In this document: positions 34,351-43,408 of the stretch, piece by piece
How the letters are laid out: every line of letters begins with the position of its first letter
Position numbering within the stretch: the first letter of the stretch is position 1
Assembly: GCA_964539975.1 (NCBI GenBank)
Contig: CAZIKK010000007.1
Location: 41,521 to 105,520 of the forward strand
Origin: 38-11 sp964539975
GTDB lineage: Bacteria > Bacillota > Clostridia > Tissierellales > Dethiosulfatibacteraceae
Reading direction: 5' to 3'
Length of the DNA stretch: 64,000 nucleotides
The notes under the pieces: generated by a model
What the model was told of the DNA's origin: nothing
Seen by the model: the letters and a program-made list of their open reading frames with translations, nothing else
The model's database searches: none
Translations under genes and position numbers: made by a program

Positions 34351-36165
34351 ATGAATTATAAAAAGTCAAGAATTATAAGTTTGTTTCTGATCATAGCTTT
34401 GGTGTTGAGCATGGCGGCTTGTAGCCAACCAAGCCCACCTGAAGAAACAGAGGACCCACCAGCTGAAGAATCAGTTTATCAAGCTGGGACGTATACAGCA
34501 ACTGTTCAAGCCCATAATGGTGATTTAACAGTAGAAGTCGTTTTTGATTCAACCAAGATTGTTGAAATCAATATACTAGATCATACTGAATCAGCAGGAA
34601 TAAGTGACTTATCATTTGATAGAATTCCATCGGAAGTGCTTGATAAACAGTCATTGAACGTAGATGCTGTTTCAGGGGCAACTGTTACATCAAGGGCAAT
34701 CCTTGAGGCCATCGAAGCATGTGTGGTTCAAGCAGGTGGAGATGTTTCGGCTTTAAAACAATCAGACACAAACAACCAACAGGGCTCAGAAGATACGACT
34801 TTAACAACAGATGTGGTTGTGGTCGGAGCGGGTGGTGCAGGATTGGCCGCCGCCGCATCAGCCTATCAGCATGGAGCAGACGTTATCGTATTGGAAAAAT
34901 TGGCAACAATAGGAGGTTCAACAGCCTATTCAGGTGGTGGCATTGCGGCTACAGGAACACGTTTCCAAGAAGAACTTGGCATTCATGACACAAAAGAGTC
35001 ATGGATGGAATTATGGCTTGAAAGACAAGCTTTCAGCTATTCAGAAGGGCTTTACCCCGATTACGATGTGGTGGATCGCTTTATGGATGAAGCGATTATA
35101 ACAACAGAGTGGTTGGTTGATTACATAGGACATGCTTACGGAAGTATTGCAGGATTTGGAATGGACCCAGTAGAGAGACTGCATTTTCCAGTTCAAGATG
35201 CGGGAGGACCAGGCGGTGCTTATTTGACTGGAAATATTGAAAGTTTTCTTCTCGACAAGGGCATTCAGATTCTAACAGAAACCTCTGCGACTGAACTCAT
35301 AACGGATGCATCTGGAAACGTCATAGGGGTGGTAGCTGAAGGAAGAGATGGACGAGTAATTATTGAAGCTAAAAAAGTGATCTTGGCGACGGGTGGATAT
35401 GCAAAGAATGATGATATGCTTGCCGAGTTTATTCCTCAAGCTTCAGGCAGTGCAGAATTGAGTGCAGCGGCACCAGGAAGCATGGGAGATGGACAAAGAA
35501 TGGCCATGGACATAGGTGCTGCAACCTATGAAGAACCTTGGGTGATTGGTTTGGGAATTGGCAGTAAATTTAGTGCAGGAAACGCATTTGCTTGGGATTG
35601 GACAAAAGTATATGTAAACGGACAAGGGCAAAGGTTCACCAATGAACAGCAGCACTATGCCATCATAACCAATGATGTGTTTGAACAAGAAAATGTTTGG
35701 ATGATTTTTGACAGTTCAGAAGGAAATCAAAGTGCGATAGAGGCTATAGAAGCAGATCTTTCTAATCCAGAAGTGGCAAAAGGTGAGACATGGGCATCTT
35801 TGGCAGAATCTATGGGAGTATCTGTCGATAATTTCGTAGAAACCATGGAAGCATACAATCTCAATGCCAACAACGGAGAAGATTCATTAGGGAAACAGGC
35901 AATGTTCCTTGTTTCTATGGAAAATGCGCCATATTATGGAATTAGAATTTATGGCAAAACAATGGGTACTTTTGCAGGAGTAAAAACGGATGAGAATTAT
36001 CAAGTCCTTCGCGAAGACGGATCAGTCATCAACAATTTGTATGCTACAGGGGAGACAGCTAACAAAGTGTTGTATGATCAAGTATACATGTCAGGAAGTG
36101 CCGTGCAATTTGCACTGACAAGTGGTCGAATTGCTGCGGAACATGCAGCTAATAGTTTGAACTAA
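34351..36165 (+). CDS. Secreted FMN-binding / FAD-dependent reductase lipoprotein (fumarate-reductase-like)
   Basis: A 604-residue exported flavoprotein. Residues 1-23 are a lipoprotein signal with lipobox MAAC. An FMN-binding domain follows (about 45-125) with SGATVTS, the pattern for covalent FMN attachment through threonine. From about residue 150 there is an FAD_binding_2 domain: GAGGAGLAAAASA, IVLEKLATIGGSTAYSGGG and the terminal GRIAAEHA. It resembles urocanate/fumarate reductase-type enzymes that use small organic acceptors outside the membrane. The usual HTMGG histidine motif is KTMGTF here, and the end YMSGSAVQFAL replaces HGxNRLGGNA, so the acceptor is probably not fumarate. The ATG at 34351 follows TGGAGGA. 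Monocistronic, with its own promoter and terminator. Confidence 0.88.
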   Translation: MNYKKSRIISLFLIIALVLSMAACSQPSPPEETEDPPAEESVYQAGTYTATVQAHNGDLTVEVVFDSTKIVEINILDHTESAGISDLSFDRIPSEVLDKQSLNVDAVSGATVTSRAILEAIEACVVQAGGDVSALKQSDTNNQQGSEDTTLTTDVVVVGAGGAGLAAAASAYQHGADVIVLEKLATIGGSTAYSGGGIAATGTRFQEELGIHDTKESWMELWLERQAFSYSEGLYPDYDVVDRFMDEAIITTEWLVDYIGHAYGSIAGFGMDPVERLHFPVQDAGGPGGAYLTGNIESFLLDKGIQILTETSATELITDASGNVIGVVAEGRDGRVIIEAKKVILATGGYAKNDDMLAEFIPQASGSAELSAAAPGSMGDGQRMAMDIGAATYEEPWVIGLGIGSKFSAGNAFAWDWTKVYVNGQGQRFTNEQQHYAIITNDVFEQENVWMIFDSSEGNQSAIEAIEADLSNPEVAKGETWASLAESMGVSVDNFVETMEAYNLNANNGEDSLGKQAMFLVSMENAPYYGIRIYGKTMGTFAGVKTDENYQVLREDGSVINNLYATGETANKVLYDQVYMSGSAVQFALTSGRIAAEHAANSLN

Positions 36166-36185
36166 ACCAAATCATGACGGTTTAA

Positions 36186-36217
36186 GAAGCCTCACACAAA
36201 GTGAGGTTTCTTTTTTT
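36186..36217 (+). terminator. Terminator of the flavoprotein gene
   Basis: GAAGCCTCAC (36186-36195), loop ACAAA, GTGAGGTTTC (36201-36210), then seven T. Confidence 0.92.
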
Positions 36218-36364
36218 GTGAAAAAAGATTACTAAAGCGATAAGGATGATAAATATACGGACAATTACATATATTCAAATAGTGTTCAATTGAGAAACAA
36301 ATGATAAAATATGACTACAATCTTAAGACTACTTAAATCAGTAATTACATAAGTCGGACACACA

Positions 36365-36382
36365 TGTTACATGTTTGTAACA
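36365..36382. promoter_or_regulatory. Inverted repeat just upstream of the DUF3798 operon promoter
   Basis: TGTTAC (36365-36370), six-base spacer ATGTTT, GTAACA (36377-36382): a perfect 6-6-6 dyad ending 14 bases before the -35 box. The place suits an activator. No regulator gene adjoins. Confidence 0.5.
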
Positions 36383-36396
36383 GAGCATAAACAAGA

Positions 36397-36425
36397 TTGA
36401 CAGTGTATAATTATAAACATATAAC
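36397..36425 (+). promoter_or_regulatory. Promoter of the DUF3798 ABC-transporter operon
   Basis: Consensus TTGACA (36397-36402), 17 bases, TATAAC (36420-36425), about 43 bases before the start codon. Confidence 0.8.
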
Positions 36426-36468
36426 AATATCAGGAATTGAAATTATTAGAAGTGGGAGGAAAAATTCT

Positions 36469-37635
36469 ATGAAAAAAGGGTTAAGTTTCATATTAATCTT
36501 GACATTGATGATCGGAATGGTTGCTTGTGGGCCATCATCTTCAACACCGGAAGGACCATCTAGCGGAGAGGAGCTGTTTCCAGGGAAAATTGCGATCGTG
36601 ACAAACACATTGTCACAAAACGAGGAAGAATATCGATCAGCTCAAGAAATGGTGGAAAAATATGGTGCGGATAAAATCAACCATGTTTTATGGCCAGATA
36701 ATTTTATGACTGAGCAAGAGCAAATGATCAGCGTAATCAGCCGTATTGCTTCAGATGCTGATGTTAAAGCGCTGATTATCAATCAAGCGGTACCGGGAAC
36801 CAATGCTGCAGTAGACAAATTGCTTGAAGTTCGAGACGATATTTTCATTATTTATGCAACACCACAAGAAAACCCACCAGACGTTGCAGCAAGGGCAGAT
36901 TTAATTCTACAACCAGATGAATTGCGAATGGGTGTCAGTATCCCCGAGCAAGCACAAAAATTAGGAGCTCAGACTTTGGTGCATTATTCATTCCCAAGAC
37001 ATATGTCGGTGGTTATGTTGGCACAAAGAAGAGATATCATGATTGAAACCTGTGAAAGAATTGGTCTTCAGTTTGTTGATGCAACGGCACCAGATCCTAC
37101 TGGTGATGCTGGTGTACCTGGCGCACAACAGTTTATACTTGAGGATGTGCCCAAAATGGTAGACCAATATGGTAAAGATACTGCATTTTTCTCAACAAAC
37201 TGTGCGATGCAGACACCTTTGATTAAGGCTGTCGTAGATACGGGAGCGATTTATCCGCAACCATGTTGTCCGTCTCCATTCCATGGATTCCCATCAGCTC
37301 TTGGAATTGAATCTCCAGAGTTTAGTCAAGACAGTTTAGAGCATGTAGTAGCTGAAACAACACGAATATTGGCAGATCGTGGCATGAGCAATAGATTGTC
37401 CACATGGCCTGTTCCTGTTGCGATGATGTATACAATTGCAGGAACAGAATACGCAATCAAGTACATAAATGGAGAAGTGGGAGAAGAGTTGGATGTAGAT
37501 GTTCTGGCAGAATTGATGTCAGAGTATGCGGGTTTGAGTGTGGTATCATCACCGTATGTAGAAGAAACAGCAGCAGGCACATCGGTTGAATACCCAACCT
37601 TCAGATTGGTATTTATGGATTATCTGACTTTCTAA
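36469..37635 (+). CDS. DUF3798-type lipoprotein, presumed ligand-binding protein of the adjacent ABC importer
   Basis: A 388-residue lipoprotein: signal peptide with lipobox GMVAC, Ser/Pro-rich linker, then a periplasmic-binding-protein-like fold beginning FPGKIAIVTNTLSQNEEEY and including ADVKALIINQAVPGTNAAVDKL. Segments such as SIPEQAQKLGAQTLVHYSFPRH and a Cys-Cys-containing AIYPQPCCPSPFHGFPSALG are distinctive; the whole fits what I know of DUF3798, a family without assigned ligand. Because it precedes an RbsA-type ATPase and two permeases, it is very probably the receptor. The ATG at 36469 follows GGGAGGA. A terminator after the stop should make this product more abundant than the rest. 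Confidence 0.8.
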   Translation: MKKGLSFILILTLMIGMVACGPSSSTPEGPSSGEELFPGKIAIVTNTLSQNEEEYRSAQEMVEKYGADKINHVLWPDNFMTEQEQMISVISRIASDADVKALIINQAVPGTNAAVDKLLEVRDDIFIIYATPQENPPDVAARADLILQPDELRMGVSIPEQAQKLGAQTLVHYSFPRHMSVVMLAQRRDIMIETCERIGLQFVDATAPDPTGDAGVPGAQQFILEDVPKMVDQYGKDTAFFSTNCAMQTPLIKAVVDTGAIYPQPCCPSPFHGFPSALGIESPEFSQDSLEHVVAETTRILADRGMSNRLSTWPVPVAMMYTIAGTEYAIKYINGEVGEELDVDVLAELMSEYAGLSVVSSPYVEETAAGTSVEYPTFRLVFMDYLTF

Positions 37636-37659
37636 GAATCATTTCATGCTATGACAACA

Positions 37660-37702
37660 GATGTTCAGAACTTCTTTTTTAGAGCTTCTGGACATCTTTT
37701 TT
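37660..37702 (+). terminator. Internal (partial) terminator between binding protein and transporter genes
   Basis: GATGTTCAGAA (37660-37670) pairs with TTCTGGACATC (37686-37696), followed by TTTTTT. It lies 28 bases upstream of the ATPase start, with no new promoter seen in between, so read-through is needed for the downstream genes. Confidence 0.75.
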
Positions 37703-37729
37703 AAACGTTTAAGAAGAGGAGGCACTAGG

Positions 37730-39337
37730 TTGAAAGAGAACCTTCTAAGTCTGAAAAACATATCAAAAATGTATTACGGCAATAAAGTTTTAAAAGATAT
37801 CAGTATCCAAGTTAAGAAAGGGGAAATTCACGCATTGATTGGAGAGAATGGCGCGGGAAAATCCACATTGATGAACATTCTGTTTGGTATGCCAGTCATT
37901 CATTCAACTGGTGGATATGAAGGGACTATCGAAATGGAAGGAGAACAAAAAGACATCAAAACGCCTTTTGATGCTATGGGAATGGGGATAGGGATGGTTC
38001 ATCAAGAGTTTATGTTGATTCCAGGTTTTACCATTACCGAGAATATCAAGCTAAACAGGGAGATTACTAAAAAAAATCCAATAAGCAGAGTTTTGGGGAA
38101 GCGTCTTGAAACCTTGGATTTTAAATCAATGAATGCGGATGCGAGAAAAGCTTTGGATACTTTAGATATGAACGTGGATGAATTTTTGCCAGTTGCGGGT
38201 CTGCCTGTTGGACACATGCAATTTATTGAGATTGCAAGGGAGATAGATAAGGAGAATATCAAACTATTGGTTTTTGATGAGCCAACAGCTGTATTAGCTG
38301 AGTCGGAAGCAGATAATTTGTTAGCTGCCATGAAAAAGTTGGCAAGAAAAGGGATTGGAATTATTTTTATTAGTCATCGACTAGATGAGATAATCAAAGT
38401 AGCAGATCGAGTTACTGTATTAAGAGATGGCGAACATGTCGTGACAAAAGATACTGGTGAAACAGACAAATATGAGATAGCGCAGTTAATGGTTGGTCGA
38501 AAAGTCTCCATTGATAGAGTGGACAGCGATCGTCACCTAGATCAAAACGATTGTATTCTTAAAATTAGAAATTTGGAAGTTGGCATGCCAGGGGAACGAG
38601 TCAAAGGCATTGATCTTGAGATACGCAGAGGCGAAATATTTGGCATAGGAGGATTGGCAGGCCAAGGAAAAATCGGGATAGCCAACGGATTGATGGGGGT
38701 GTTTCCGGCAAGAGGAGAGGTAGAATTCAACGGAACTCCTTTAGACTTAAATAATCCGAAAGAAGCAATCAAATCTGGATTGAGCTTTGTGAGCGAAGAT
38801 CGAAAAGGTGTGGGGCTGTTATTGGACGAATCGATAGAGTTAAATATTATTTTTAGTGCGCTTCAGATACACAACAATTTCTTAAATAAGATCGGTCCGT
38901 TTTGGTTCAAAGACAGCCATAGGGCTAAAACGCATGCTGAAAACATGATAAAGGAACTTGACATCAGATGTCGTTCGGGTTCTCAACGTGCGGGTAGTCT
39001 TAGTGGTGGCAACCAACAAAAGGTTTGTTTGGCAAGGGCACTAACATTGAATCCCAAACTACTGCTGGTATCTGAACCAACACGTGGAATTGACATTGGC
39101 GCAAAAAAATTGGTGATTGATTTGTTATTGAAATTAAACAAGGAATTGGGCATCACAATTGTTATGACATCTTCGGAACTGGCTGAGTTAAGAAGTATCT
39201 GTGATCAAATAGCCATTGTATGCGAAGGTAGAATAGAAGGAATCTTACCACCAGACGCTTCAGATGCTGACTTCGGACTAATGATGTCAGGCAGCTATAA
39301 TAGAAAGAATGGCCTGGAAGAAAGGAGAGGATCCTGA
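37730..39337 (+). CDS. ABC transporter ATPase with two nucleotide-binding domains (sugar/nucleoside type)
   Basis: A 535-residue tandem ATPase of the RbsA/MglA/NupO kind. The first half has Walker A GENGAGKST, Q-loop MVHQEFMLIPGF, an unusual signature LPVGHMQFIEIAR and Walker B LLVFDEPTAVLAE. The second half has a modified P-loop GGLAGQGKIGI, signature LSGGNQQKVCLARAL and Walker B LLLVSEPTRGIDIG. The start is TTG at 37730, seven bases after GAGGAGG; the reading from 37661 would run through the terminator. It overlaps the first permease by one base. The substrate is unknown; transporters of this layout carry sugars, nucleosides or similar polar molecules. Confidence 0.9.
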   Translation: MKENLLSLKNISKMYYGNKVLKDISIQVKKGEIHALIGENGAGKSTLMNILFGMPVIHSTGGYEGTIEMEGEQKDIKTPFDAMGMGIGMVHQEFMLIPGFTITENIKLNREITKKNPISRVLGKRLETLDFKSMNADARKALDTLDMNVDEFLPVAGLPVGHMQFIEIAREIDKENIKLLVFDEPTAVLAESEADNLLAAMKKLARKGIGIIFISHRLDEIIKVADRVTVLRDGEHVVTKDTGETDKYEIAQLMVGRKVSIDRVDSDRHLDQNDCILKIRNLEVGMPGERVKGIDLEIRRGEIFGIGGLAGQGKIGIANGLMGVFPARGEVEFNGTPLDLNNPKEAIKSGLSFVSEDRKGVGLLLDESIELNIIFSALQIHNNFLNKIGPFWFKDSHRAKTHAENMIKELDIRCRSGSQRAGSLSGGNQQKVCLARALTLNPKLLLVSEPTRGIDIGAKKLVIDLLLKLNKELGITIVMTSSELAELRSICDQIAIVCEGRIEGILPPDASDADFGLMMSGSYNRKNGLEERRGS

Positions 39338-40404
39338 TGGCAGAATTGAAAGATAAAAAAAGATATGGCATTCGTGATGTGATTCAGTCTGTTGGATTGC
39401 CAACGCTGATCATCGGTGTTTTTCTAATTATGCTGCTCTTTGCAGGAACAGCTTTGGGGATACCTTTATCAGCTCTTTTAAGTGATACCATGAGGCGAGC
39501 AGGAATGAATGGCATACTGGTGTTGGCGATGGTCCCTTCAATCCAATCAGGAACAGGACCAAACTTTGCTTTGCCAATTGGCATTGTGTGTGGACTTTTT
39601 GGGTTGGTTCTTTCGATTGAGTTTGGTTTTACAGGGGTGACATGGTTTGTGGTTGCGGTTTTGTTGGCTGTCATTTTTGCTGTTTTTGTGGGTTATTTTT
39701 ATGGGAAATTGTTGAATGCTGTCAAAGGTTCAGAGATGACCATTGCGACTTATACCGGATTCTCCATTGTTGCATTTATGTGTTTGTTGTGGTTGATGTT
39801 GCCTCTTTCTCATCCAAACATGCAGTGGTTTATGGGAAAGGGCTTAAGAGAAACGATTCAATTGGATGCCATTGGGGGGGCCCATATACTAAATGATTTT
39901 TTAAAATTTGAACTATTTGGCGTCATTATTCCCACAGGTCTTTTGATGGTTTTCTTTGCACTTTGCCTGATAATATGGATTCATTCGAAGTCAAAGATGG
40001 GGATTTCCATCTCAGCTGGAGGTATTAACCCACAGTTTTCTCATGCCTCAGGTGTGGAAATAAACAAGAACAGAATTTCTGCAAACATCATTTCAACAAT
40101 ATTGGGAGCCGTAGGCATTATTGTATACTCCCAAAGCTATGGGTATGCCCAACTTTATAATGCCCCTCTTATGATGGCTTTCCCCGCTGTTGCTGCCATC
40201 CTTATAGGTGGCGCCACAGCATCAAAAGCAAAGGTATCTCATGTCATCATCGGTGTATTTTTGTTTCAAGGGTTGTTGACAACGGCTTTGCCAGTGGCAA
40301 ATCGCGTTTTTGAGGGAACAGATCTTTCTGAGATCATGAGGATGGTCATTCAAAACGGGATTATTCTATACGCATTGACACAGGTAAAAGGAGGCGACAA
40401 ATGA
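39337..40404 (+). CDS. ABC transporter permease, first (BPD_transp_2 family)
   Basis: A 355-residue membrane protein with about eight to ten hydrophobic helices of the branched-chain-amino-acid/ribose permease superfamily. A cytoplasmic loop with HSKSKMGISISAGGINPQFSHASGVEINKNRISANIIST corresponds to the ATPase-coupling region (a G-x(n)-A-x-G pattern). Glycine-rich AAILIGGATASKAKV near the end is typical of the superfamily. The ATG follows AGGAGAGGATCCTG. It overlaps the next permease gene by four bases; the two probably form a heterodimer. Confidence 0.88.
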   Translation: MAELKDKKRYGIRDVIQSVGLPTLIIGVFLIMLLFAGTALGIPLSALLSDTMRRAGMNGILVLAMVPSIQSGTGPNFALPIGIVCGLFGLVLSIEFGFTGVTWFVVAVLLAVIFAVFVGYFYGKLLNAVKGSEMTIATYTGFSIVAFMCLLWLMLPLSHPNMQWFMGKGLRETIQLDAIGGAHILNDFLKFELFGVIIPTGLLMVFFALCLIIWIHSKSKMGISISAGGINPQFSHASGVEINKNRISANIISTILGAVGIIVYSQSYGYAQLYNAPLMMAFPAVAAILIGGATASKAKVSHVIIGVFLFQGLLTTALPVANRVFEGTDLSEIMRMVIQNGIILYALTQVKGGDK

Positions 40405-41702
40405 TGCGAGATGCTTTGAAAAATAACAAATTAAAGCCGAATATCGATTCGAATTGGTTGGCAGACAATATAGTAACGCTGATTTTCTTTGGATTCACAA
40501 TATTTGGATTTATCGTTTCTGATGGCATGTCAATGACCTATTTTTTGACAGAACTGTCTAGTCGTTTTTTCAGGAACGCTTTTTTGGTGTTATCTTTGAT
40601 CATACCAGTTGTGGCAGGACTTGGCTTGAATTTTGGCATTGTGGTAGGAGCCATGTCTGGTCAAATTGCCATTGCAATTGTGAGGTATCATGCGTTAGGT
40701 GGCGTAAGTGGCATCATATTGACTTTCTTGATTGCATTTCCTATCGCCGCTTTTTTTGGGTATCTTACGGGCAGGCTCTACAACAAAACAAGGGGACAAG
40801 AGATGATTGCAAGTCTAATTGTTGGTTTCTTTGCAAATGGCATTTATCAATTTTTATTTCTTTTTGCAGTAGGAGTGATCATCAAAGTGCCAGCCAGCCA
40901 TCCAATGATTAAAACAGATGGTGTGGGCGTCAGAATGACGGTGGACCTAGTGGCATTTGAAGAAGGTGGACTAAAGTATGCGCTAGATAATCTTTGGAGA
41001 ATGCCGTTTATGTGGGCAGTATTCTCTGTTTCAGTGATTATTCTGGGACTTCAACTTTTAAAAATAATGAAAAGTAAAAAAAGACCTTCAATCAGAATTA
41101 ATAAAACATTGACAGGTTTTGTAATGATCGCATTTTTAGGATTGGGCACATTCAGCTTGATCGCAATTTTTTCAGGGTCGAGCTTGATGTATGTCCGCGA
41201 TGTGCCTGTTGTTGTAGGTCTTCTGATTATTATTTTATGTGCGTTCAATGCATTGATATTGAAAACAAAAATGGGACAAGATTTTAGAAGTGTTGGACAA
41301 AGCCAGCATATTGCTGCTGTTTCAGGGATAAATGTTGACAGAACGAGAATTATCGCTACAATGATTTCAACCGTATTGGCTGCATGGGGTCAAATTATGT
41401 TTCTTCAAAATATGGGGACTTTAAATACTTATGGAGCACATACTCAAATTGGAATGTTTTCAGTGGCTTGCTTGCTGGTAGGAGGAGCTTCTACACAAAA
41501 AGCAGGCGTAAGACATGCTATTGTGGGTACAATTTTGTTTAATTCAATGTTTATCATGTCTCCTGAAATTGGCCAGGCAGTTTTTGGGAATGCCTTGTTG
41601 GGAGAGTATTTTAGGACATTCATGGTATATGGAGTTATAGGGATGGCCTTGGGAATGCATGTATGGAGGACAAATAAGAATGCAAAGATAACCATTGATT
41701 AA
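40401..41702 (+). CDS. ABC transporter permease, second (BPD_transp_2 family)
   Basis: A 433-residue membrane protein with about nine to ten helices. The coupling loop reads MGQDFRSVGQSQHIAAVSGINVDRTRIIATMIST, the superfamily pattern around G-x-x-x-x-A-x-x-x-G. VACLLVGGASTQKAGVRHAI matches the same position in the partner. It overlaps that gene by four bases and closes the operon; a strong terminator begins 20 bases after its stop. As with the partner, no substrate can be assigned. Confidence 0.88.
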   Translation: MMRDALKNNKLKPNIDSNWLADNIVTLIFFGFTIFGFIVSDGMSMTYFLTELSSRFFRNAFLVLSLIIPVVAGLGLNFGIVVGAMSGQIAIAIVRYHALGGVSGIILTFLIAFPIAAFFGYLTGRLYNKTRGQEMIASLIVGFFANGIYQFLFLFAVGVIIKVPASHPMIKTDGVGVRMTVDLVAFEEGGLKYALDNLWRMPFMWAVFSVSVIILGLQLLKIMKSKKRPSIRINKTLTGFVMIAFLGLGTFSLIAIFSGSSLMYVRDVPVVVGLLIIILCAFNALILKTKMGQDFRSVGQSQHIAAVSGINVDRTRIIATMISTVLAAWGQIMFLQNMGTLNTYGAHTQIGMFSVACLLVGGASTQKAGVRHAIVGTILFNSMFIMSPEIGQAVFGNALLGEYFRTFMVYGVIGMALGMHVWRTNKNAKITID

Positions 41703-41721
41703 TAGTTGTTCAGAGGAATCA

Positions 41722-41760
41722 AAAACGAACCAAAAGATATGAGTCTTTTGGTTCGTTTTT
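41722..41760. terminator. Bidirectional terminator between the transporter operon and rhodanese gene
   Basis: AAACGAACCAAAAGA (ending 41737), a six-base loop, and TCTTTTGGTTCGTTT (from 41744), then T. The A-rich 5' side lets it serve the minus-strand rhodanese gene too. Confidence 0.9.
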
Positions 41761-41777
41761 AAGAATGACCGAGACAA

Positions 41778-42182
41778 TCAGTCTACTATGATGTCGTATG
41801 GCCAATCAAGAATGCCCCCAAAATCGAACACATGGATGTACCCCAACTCTATCAACAACTTGGCTGATTGAGCGCTTCGATTGCCACTTCGACAATAAAT
41901 GAGGATTACTTGATCTGAACGGGGCAATAATTCACTAGCAGATTCTTTAAGCTGATTGTGGGGAATCAAGAGGGCACCTTCAATGTGTCCGGATTCAAAT
42001 TCGGCTTGTGTTCGGACATCAAGAATCACCACATCATCTGTTTCCTGTATGATGCGGTAAGCCTCATCAGCAGTGATGACTTGGTAAGTTATTTGATCAA
42101 CGGGTGGCGGCTCAGCCACATGGCAACCAACAACCTGTGTTAGAAGCAACAGAATCAAAAATACGCTTAATTTTCTTATCAT
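41778..42182 (-). CDS. Rhodanese-domain lipoprotein
   Basis: A 134-residue protein: signal peptide with lipobox QVVGC, a short linker, then a single rhodanese domain with ITADEAYRII, VVILDVRTQAEFESGHIEGALLIP and the active-site loop YCRSGNRSAQSAKLL, containing the catalytic Cys. It would carry persulfide sulfur or act as a redox/phosphatase-like module on the outer face of the membrane. The start at 42182 follows GAAAGG on the minus strand; a longer reading adds a non-conserved extension before the signal peptide. Monocistronic. Confidence 0.9.
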   Translation of the reverse strand: MIRKLSVFLILLLLTQVVGCHVAEPPPVDQITYQVITADEAYRIIQETDDVVILDVRTQAEFESGHIEGALLIPHNQLKESASELLPRSDQVILIYCRSGNRSAQSAKLLIELGYIHVFDFGGILDWPYDIIVD

Positions 42183-42384
42183 AAATTTCCTTTCAAAAGT
42201 TAGATACTTATCATGGATTTGTTGTAACACTTACATTCTAGAGGAGTTAATTAAAATCTGCAAGAGATTTTTATGCGCTAGACCAACCATATCAATGCAT
42301 CTATCCTGAAACATAGATAGCTGACGAGGAAAAATAGTGGGGTTTATGGTACAATAGATAGAAAGCAATAAGGAGAGTGAGTAG

Positions 42385-43110
42385 GTGGATAGCAAGAGCT
42401 TTTATGAAAACATGGCAGAAGTTTACCATCATATATTCCCTGTGGGCAAAAAAGCAGACTTCATTCAAAAAAAGATGGTTGCTAATAGTCGTGTGATTGA
42501 TATTGGCTGTTCCGATGGAAGAGTAGCTAAAGAGTTGGTTGTTAGGGGATATGAAGTGACGGGTATCGACTTAAGTGAGGAAATGGTTCAAGTTGCTAAA
42601 AAGATAAGTGAAGATGGCAGGTTGTTTAAGGTCAAGACGATGGACATGATACAAATAGAAGCGTATTACCCGAAAGGCCATTTTGACGGGGCGTACTGCA
42701 TTGGAAATACATTGGTTCACTTATCAAATGAAGGTGCTATTGACAAAACCATCCGATCTATGGCTAATATTTTAAAACCGGGTGGAAAGCTTGTGATCCA
42801 GATAATCAATTACGATCATATTTTTTCAGAACAGGTTAAAGTCTTGCCAATGATTGAGAATGAATTTGTCAAATTCGAGAGATTTTACGATTTAATGGAT
42901 GAAAAAGTAGGGTTTCGGACAGTTTTAGAAATCAAGAGGTCCAATCATATAATCGAAAAGGAGACATACTTATTTCCAATTCGAAAAAATGGCTTGGAAA
43001 ACCTCTTGCTAACAAATGGGTTTTCTCAAATATCATGGTATGGTGGATTCGATGGAAGGCCTTTCACAAAAGATAGATTGCCACTAATAGTGGTTGGCGT
43101 CAAAGCTTAG
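42385..43110 (+). CDS. Class I SAM-dependent methyltransferase
   Basis: A 241-residue cytosolic methyltransferase. Motif I is VIDIGCSDGRVAKELVVRGYEVTGIDLSEEM with the acidic motif II residue; motif IV is GAYCIGNTLVHLSN, followed by MANILKPGGKLVIQIINYDHI. The C-terminal half (FYDLMDEKVGFRTVLEI) is of the UbiE/Coq5-like or Methyltransf_11/25 type. The start is GTG, 11 bases after AAGGAG. Substrate unknown. It is followed by a small protein and a nitroreductase on the same strand. Confidence 0.85.
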   Translation: MDSKSFYENMAEVYHHIFPVGKKADFIQKKMVANSRVIDIGCSDGRVAKELVVRGYEVTGIDLSEEMVQVAKKISEDGRLFKVKTMDMIQIEAYYPKGHFDGAYCIGNTLVHLSNEGAIDKTIRSMANILKPGGKLVIQIINYDHIFSEQVKVLPMIENEFVKFERFYDLMDEKVGFRTVLEIKRSNHIIEKETYLFPIRKNGLENLLLTNGFSQISWYGGFDGRPFTKDRLPLIVVGVKA

Positions 43111-43155
43111 GTATGTGCTAAAATAAAAAAGAAGACTGTCAAAAGGAGGGATGAC

Positions 43156-43389
43156 TTGTCAACTTATCGTCTAAATATGAAAAACAAGTTTGAATCAGAT
43201 ATTTTTATCGATGTACTGGAGAAAGAGAATATCCCATTTGCAGTGATTCAGAATGAGAGCTTGGCATACAACGGAATTTTTGAAATGACCATGGGGTGGG
43301 GTTACGTTGAAGTCCCATTGGCCTATCAAGAACGGGCAGACAAGATTCTTAAAGAACTATTGGAGTCATTTGATCAAAATATACAGTAA
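43156..43389 (+). CDS. Small DUF2007-like protein
   Basis: A 77-residue protein starting at TTG, six bases after AAGGAGG. The pattern of an N-terminal strand, ESDIFIDVLEKENIPFAVIQNE, and a C-terminal VEVPLAYQERADKILKELL resembles DUF2007 (putative signal-transducing) proteins: a ferredoxin-like fold where a segment is compared across strands. The match is by pattern only. No cysteines, no membrane segment. It ends 19 bases before the nitroreductase start and is probably co-transcribed with it. Confidence 0.65.
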   Translation: MSTYRLNMKNKFESDIFIDVLEKENIPFAVIQNESLAYNGIFEMTMGWGYVEVPLAYQERADKILKELLESFDQNIQ

Positions 43390-43408
43390 ATTTTTCAAGG
43401 AGGTAACA

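Noticed and set aside
37661..37729. Longer N-terminus for the tandem ABC ATPase
   Set aside because: It would be translated through the hairpin and T tract of the internal terminator. The TTG at 37730 has a proper ribosome site and the conserved start.
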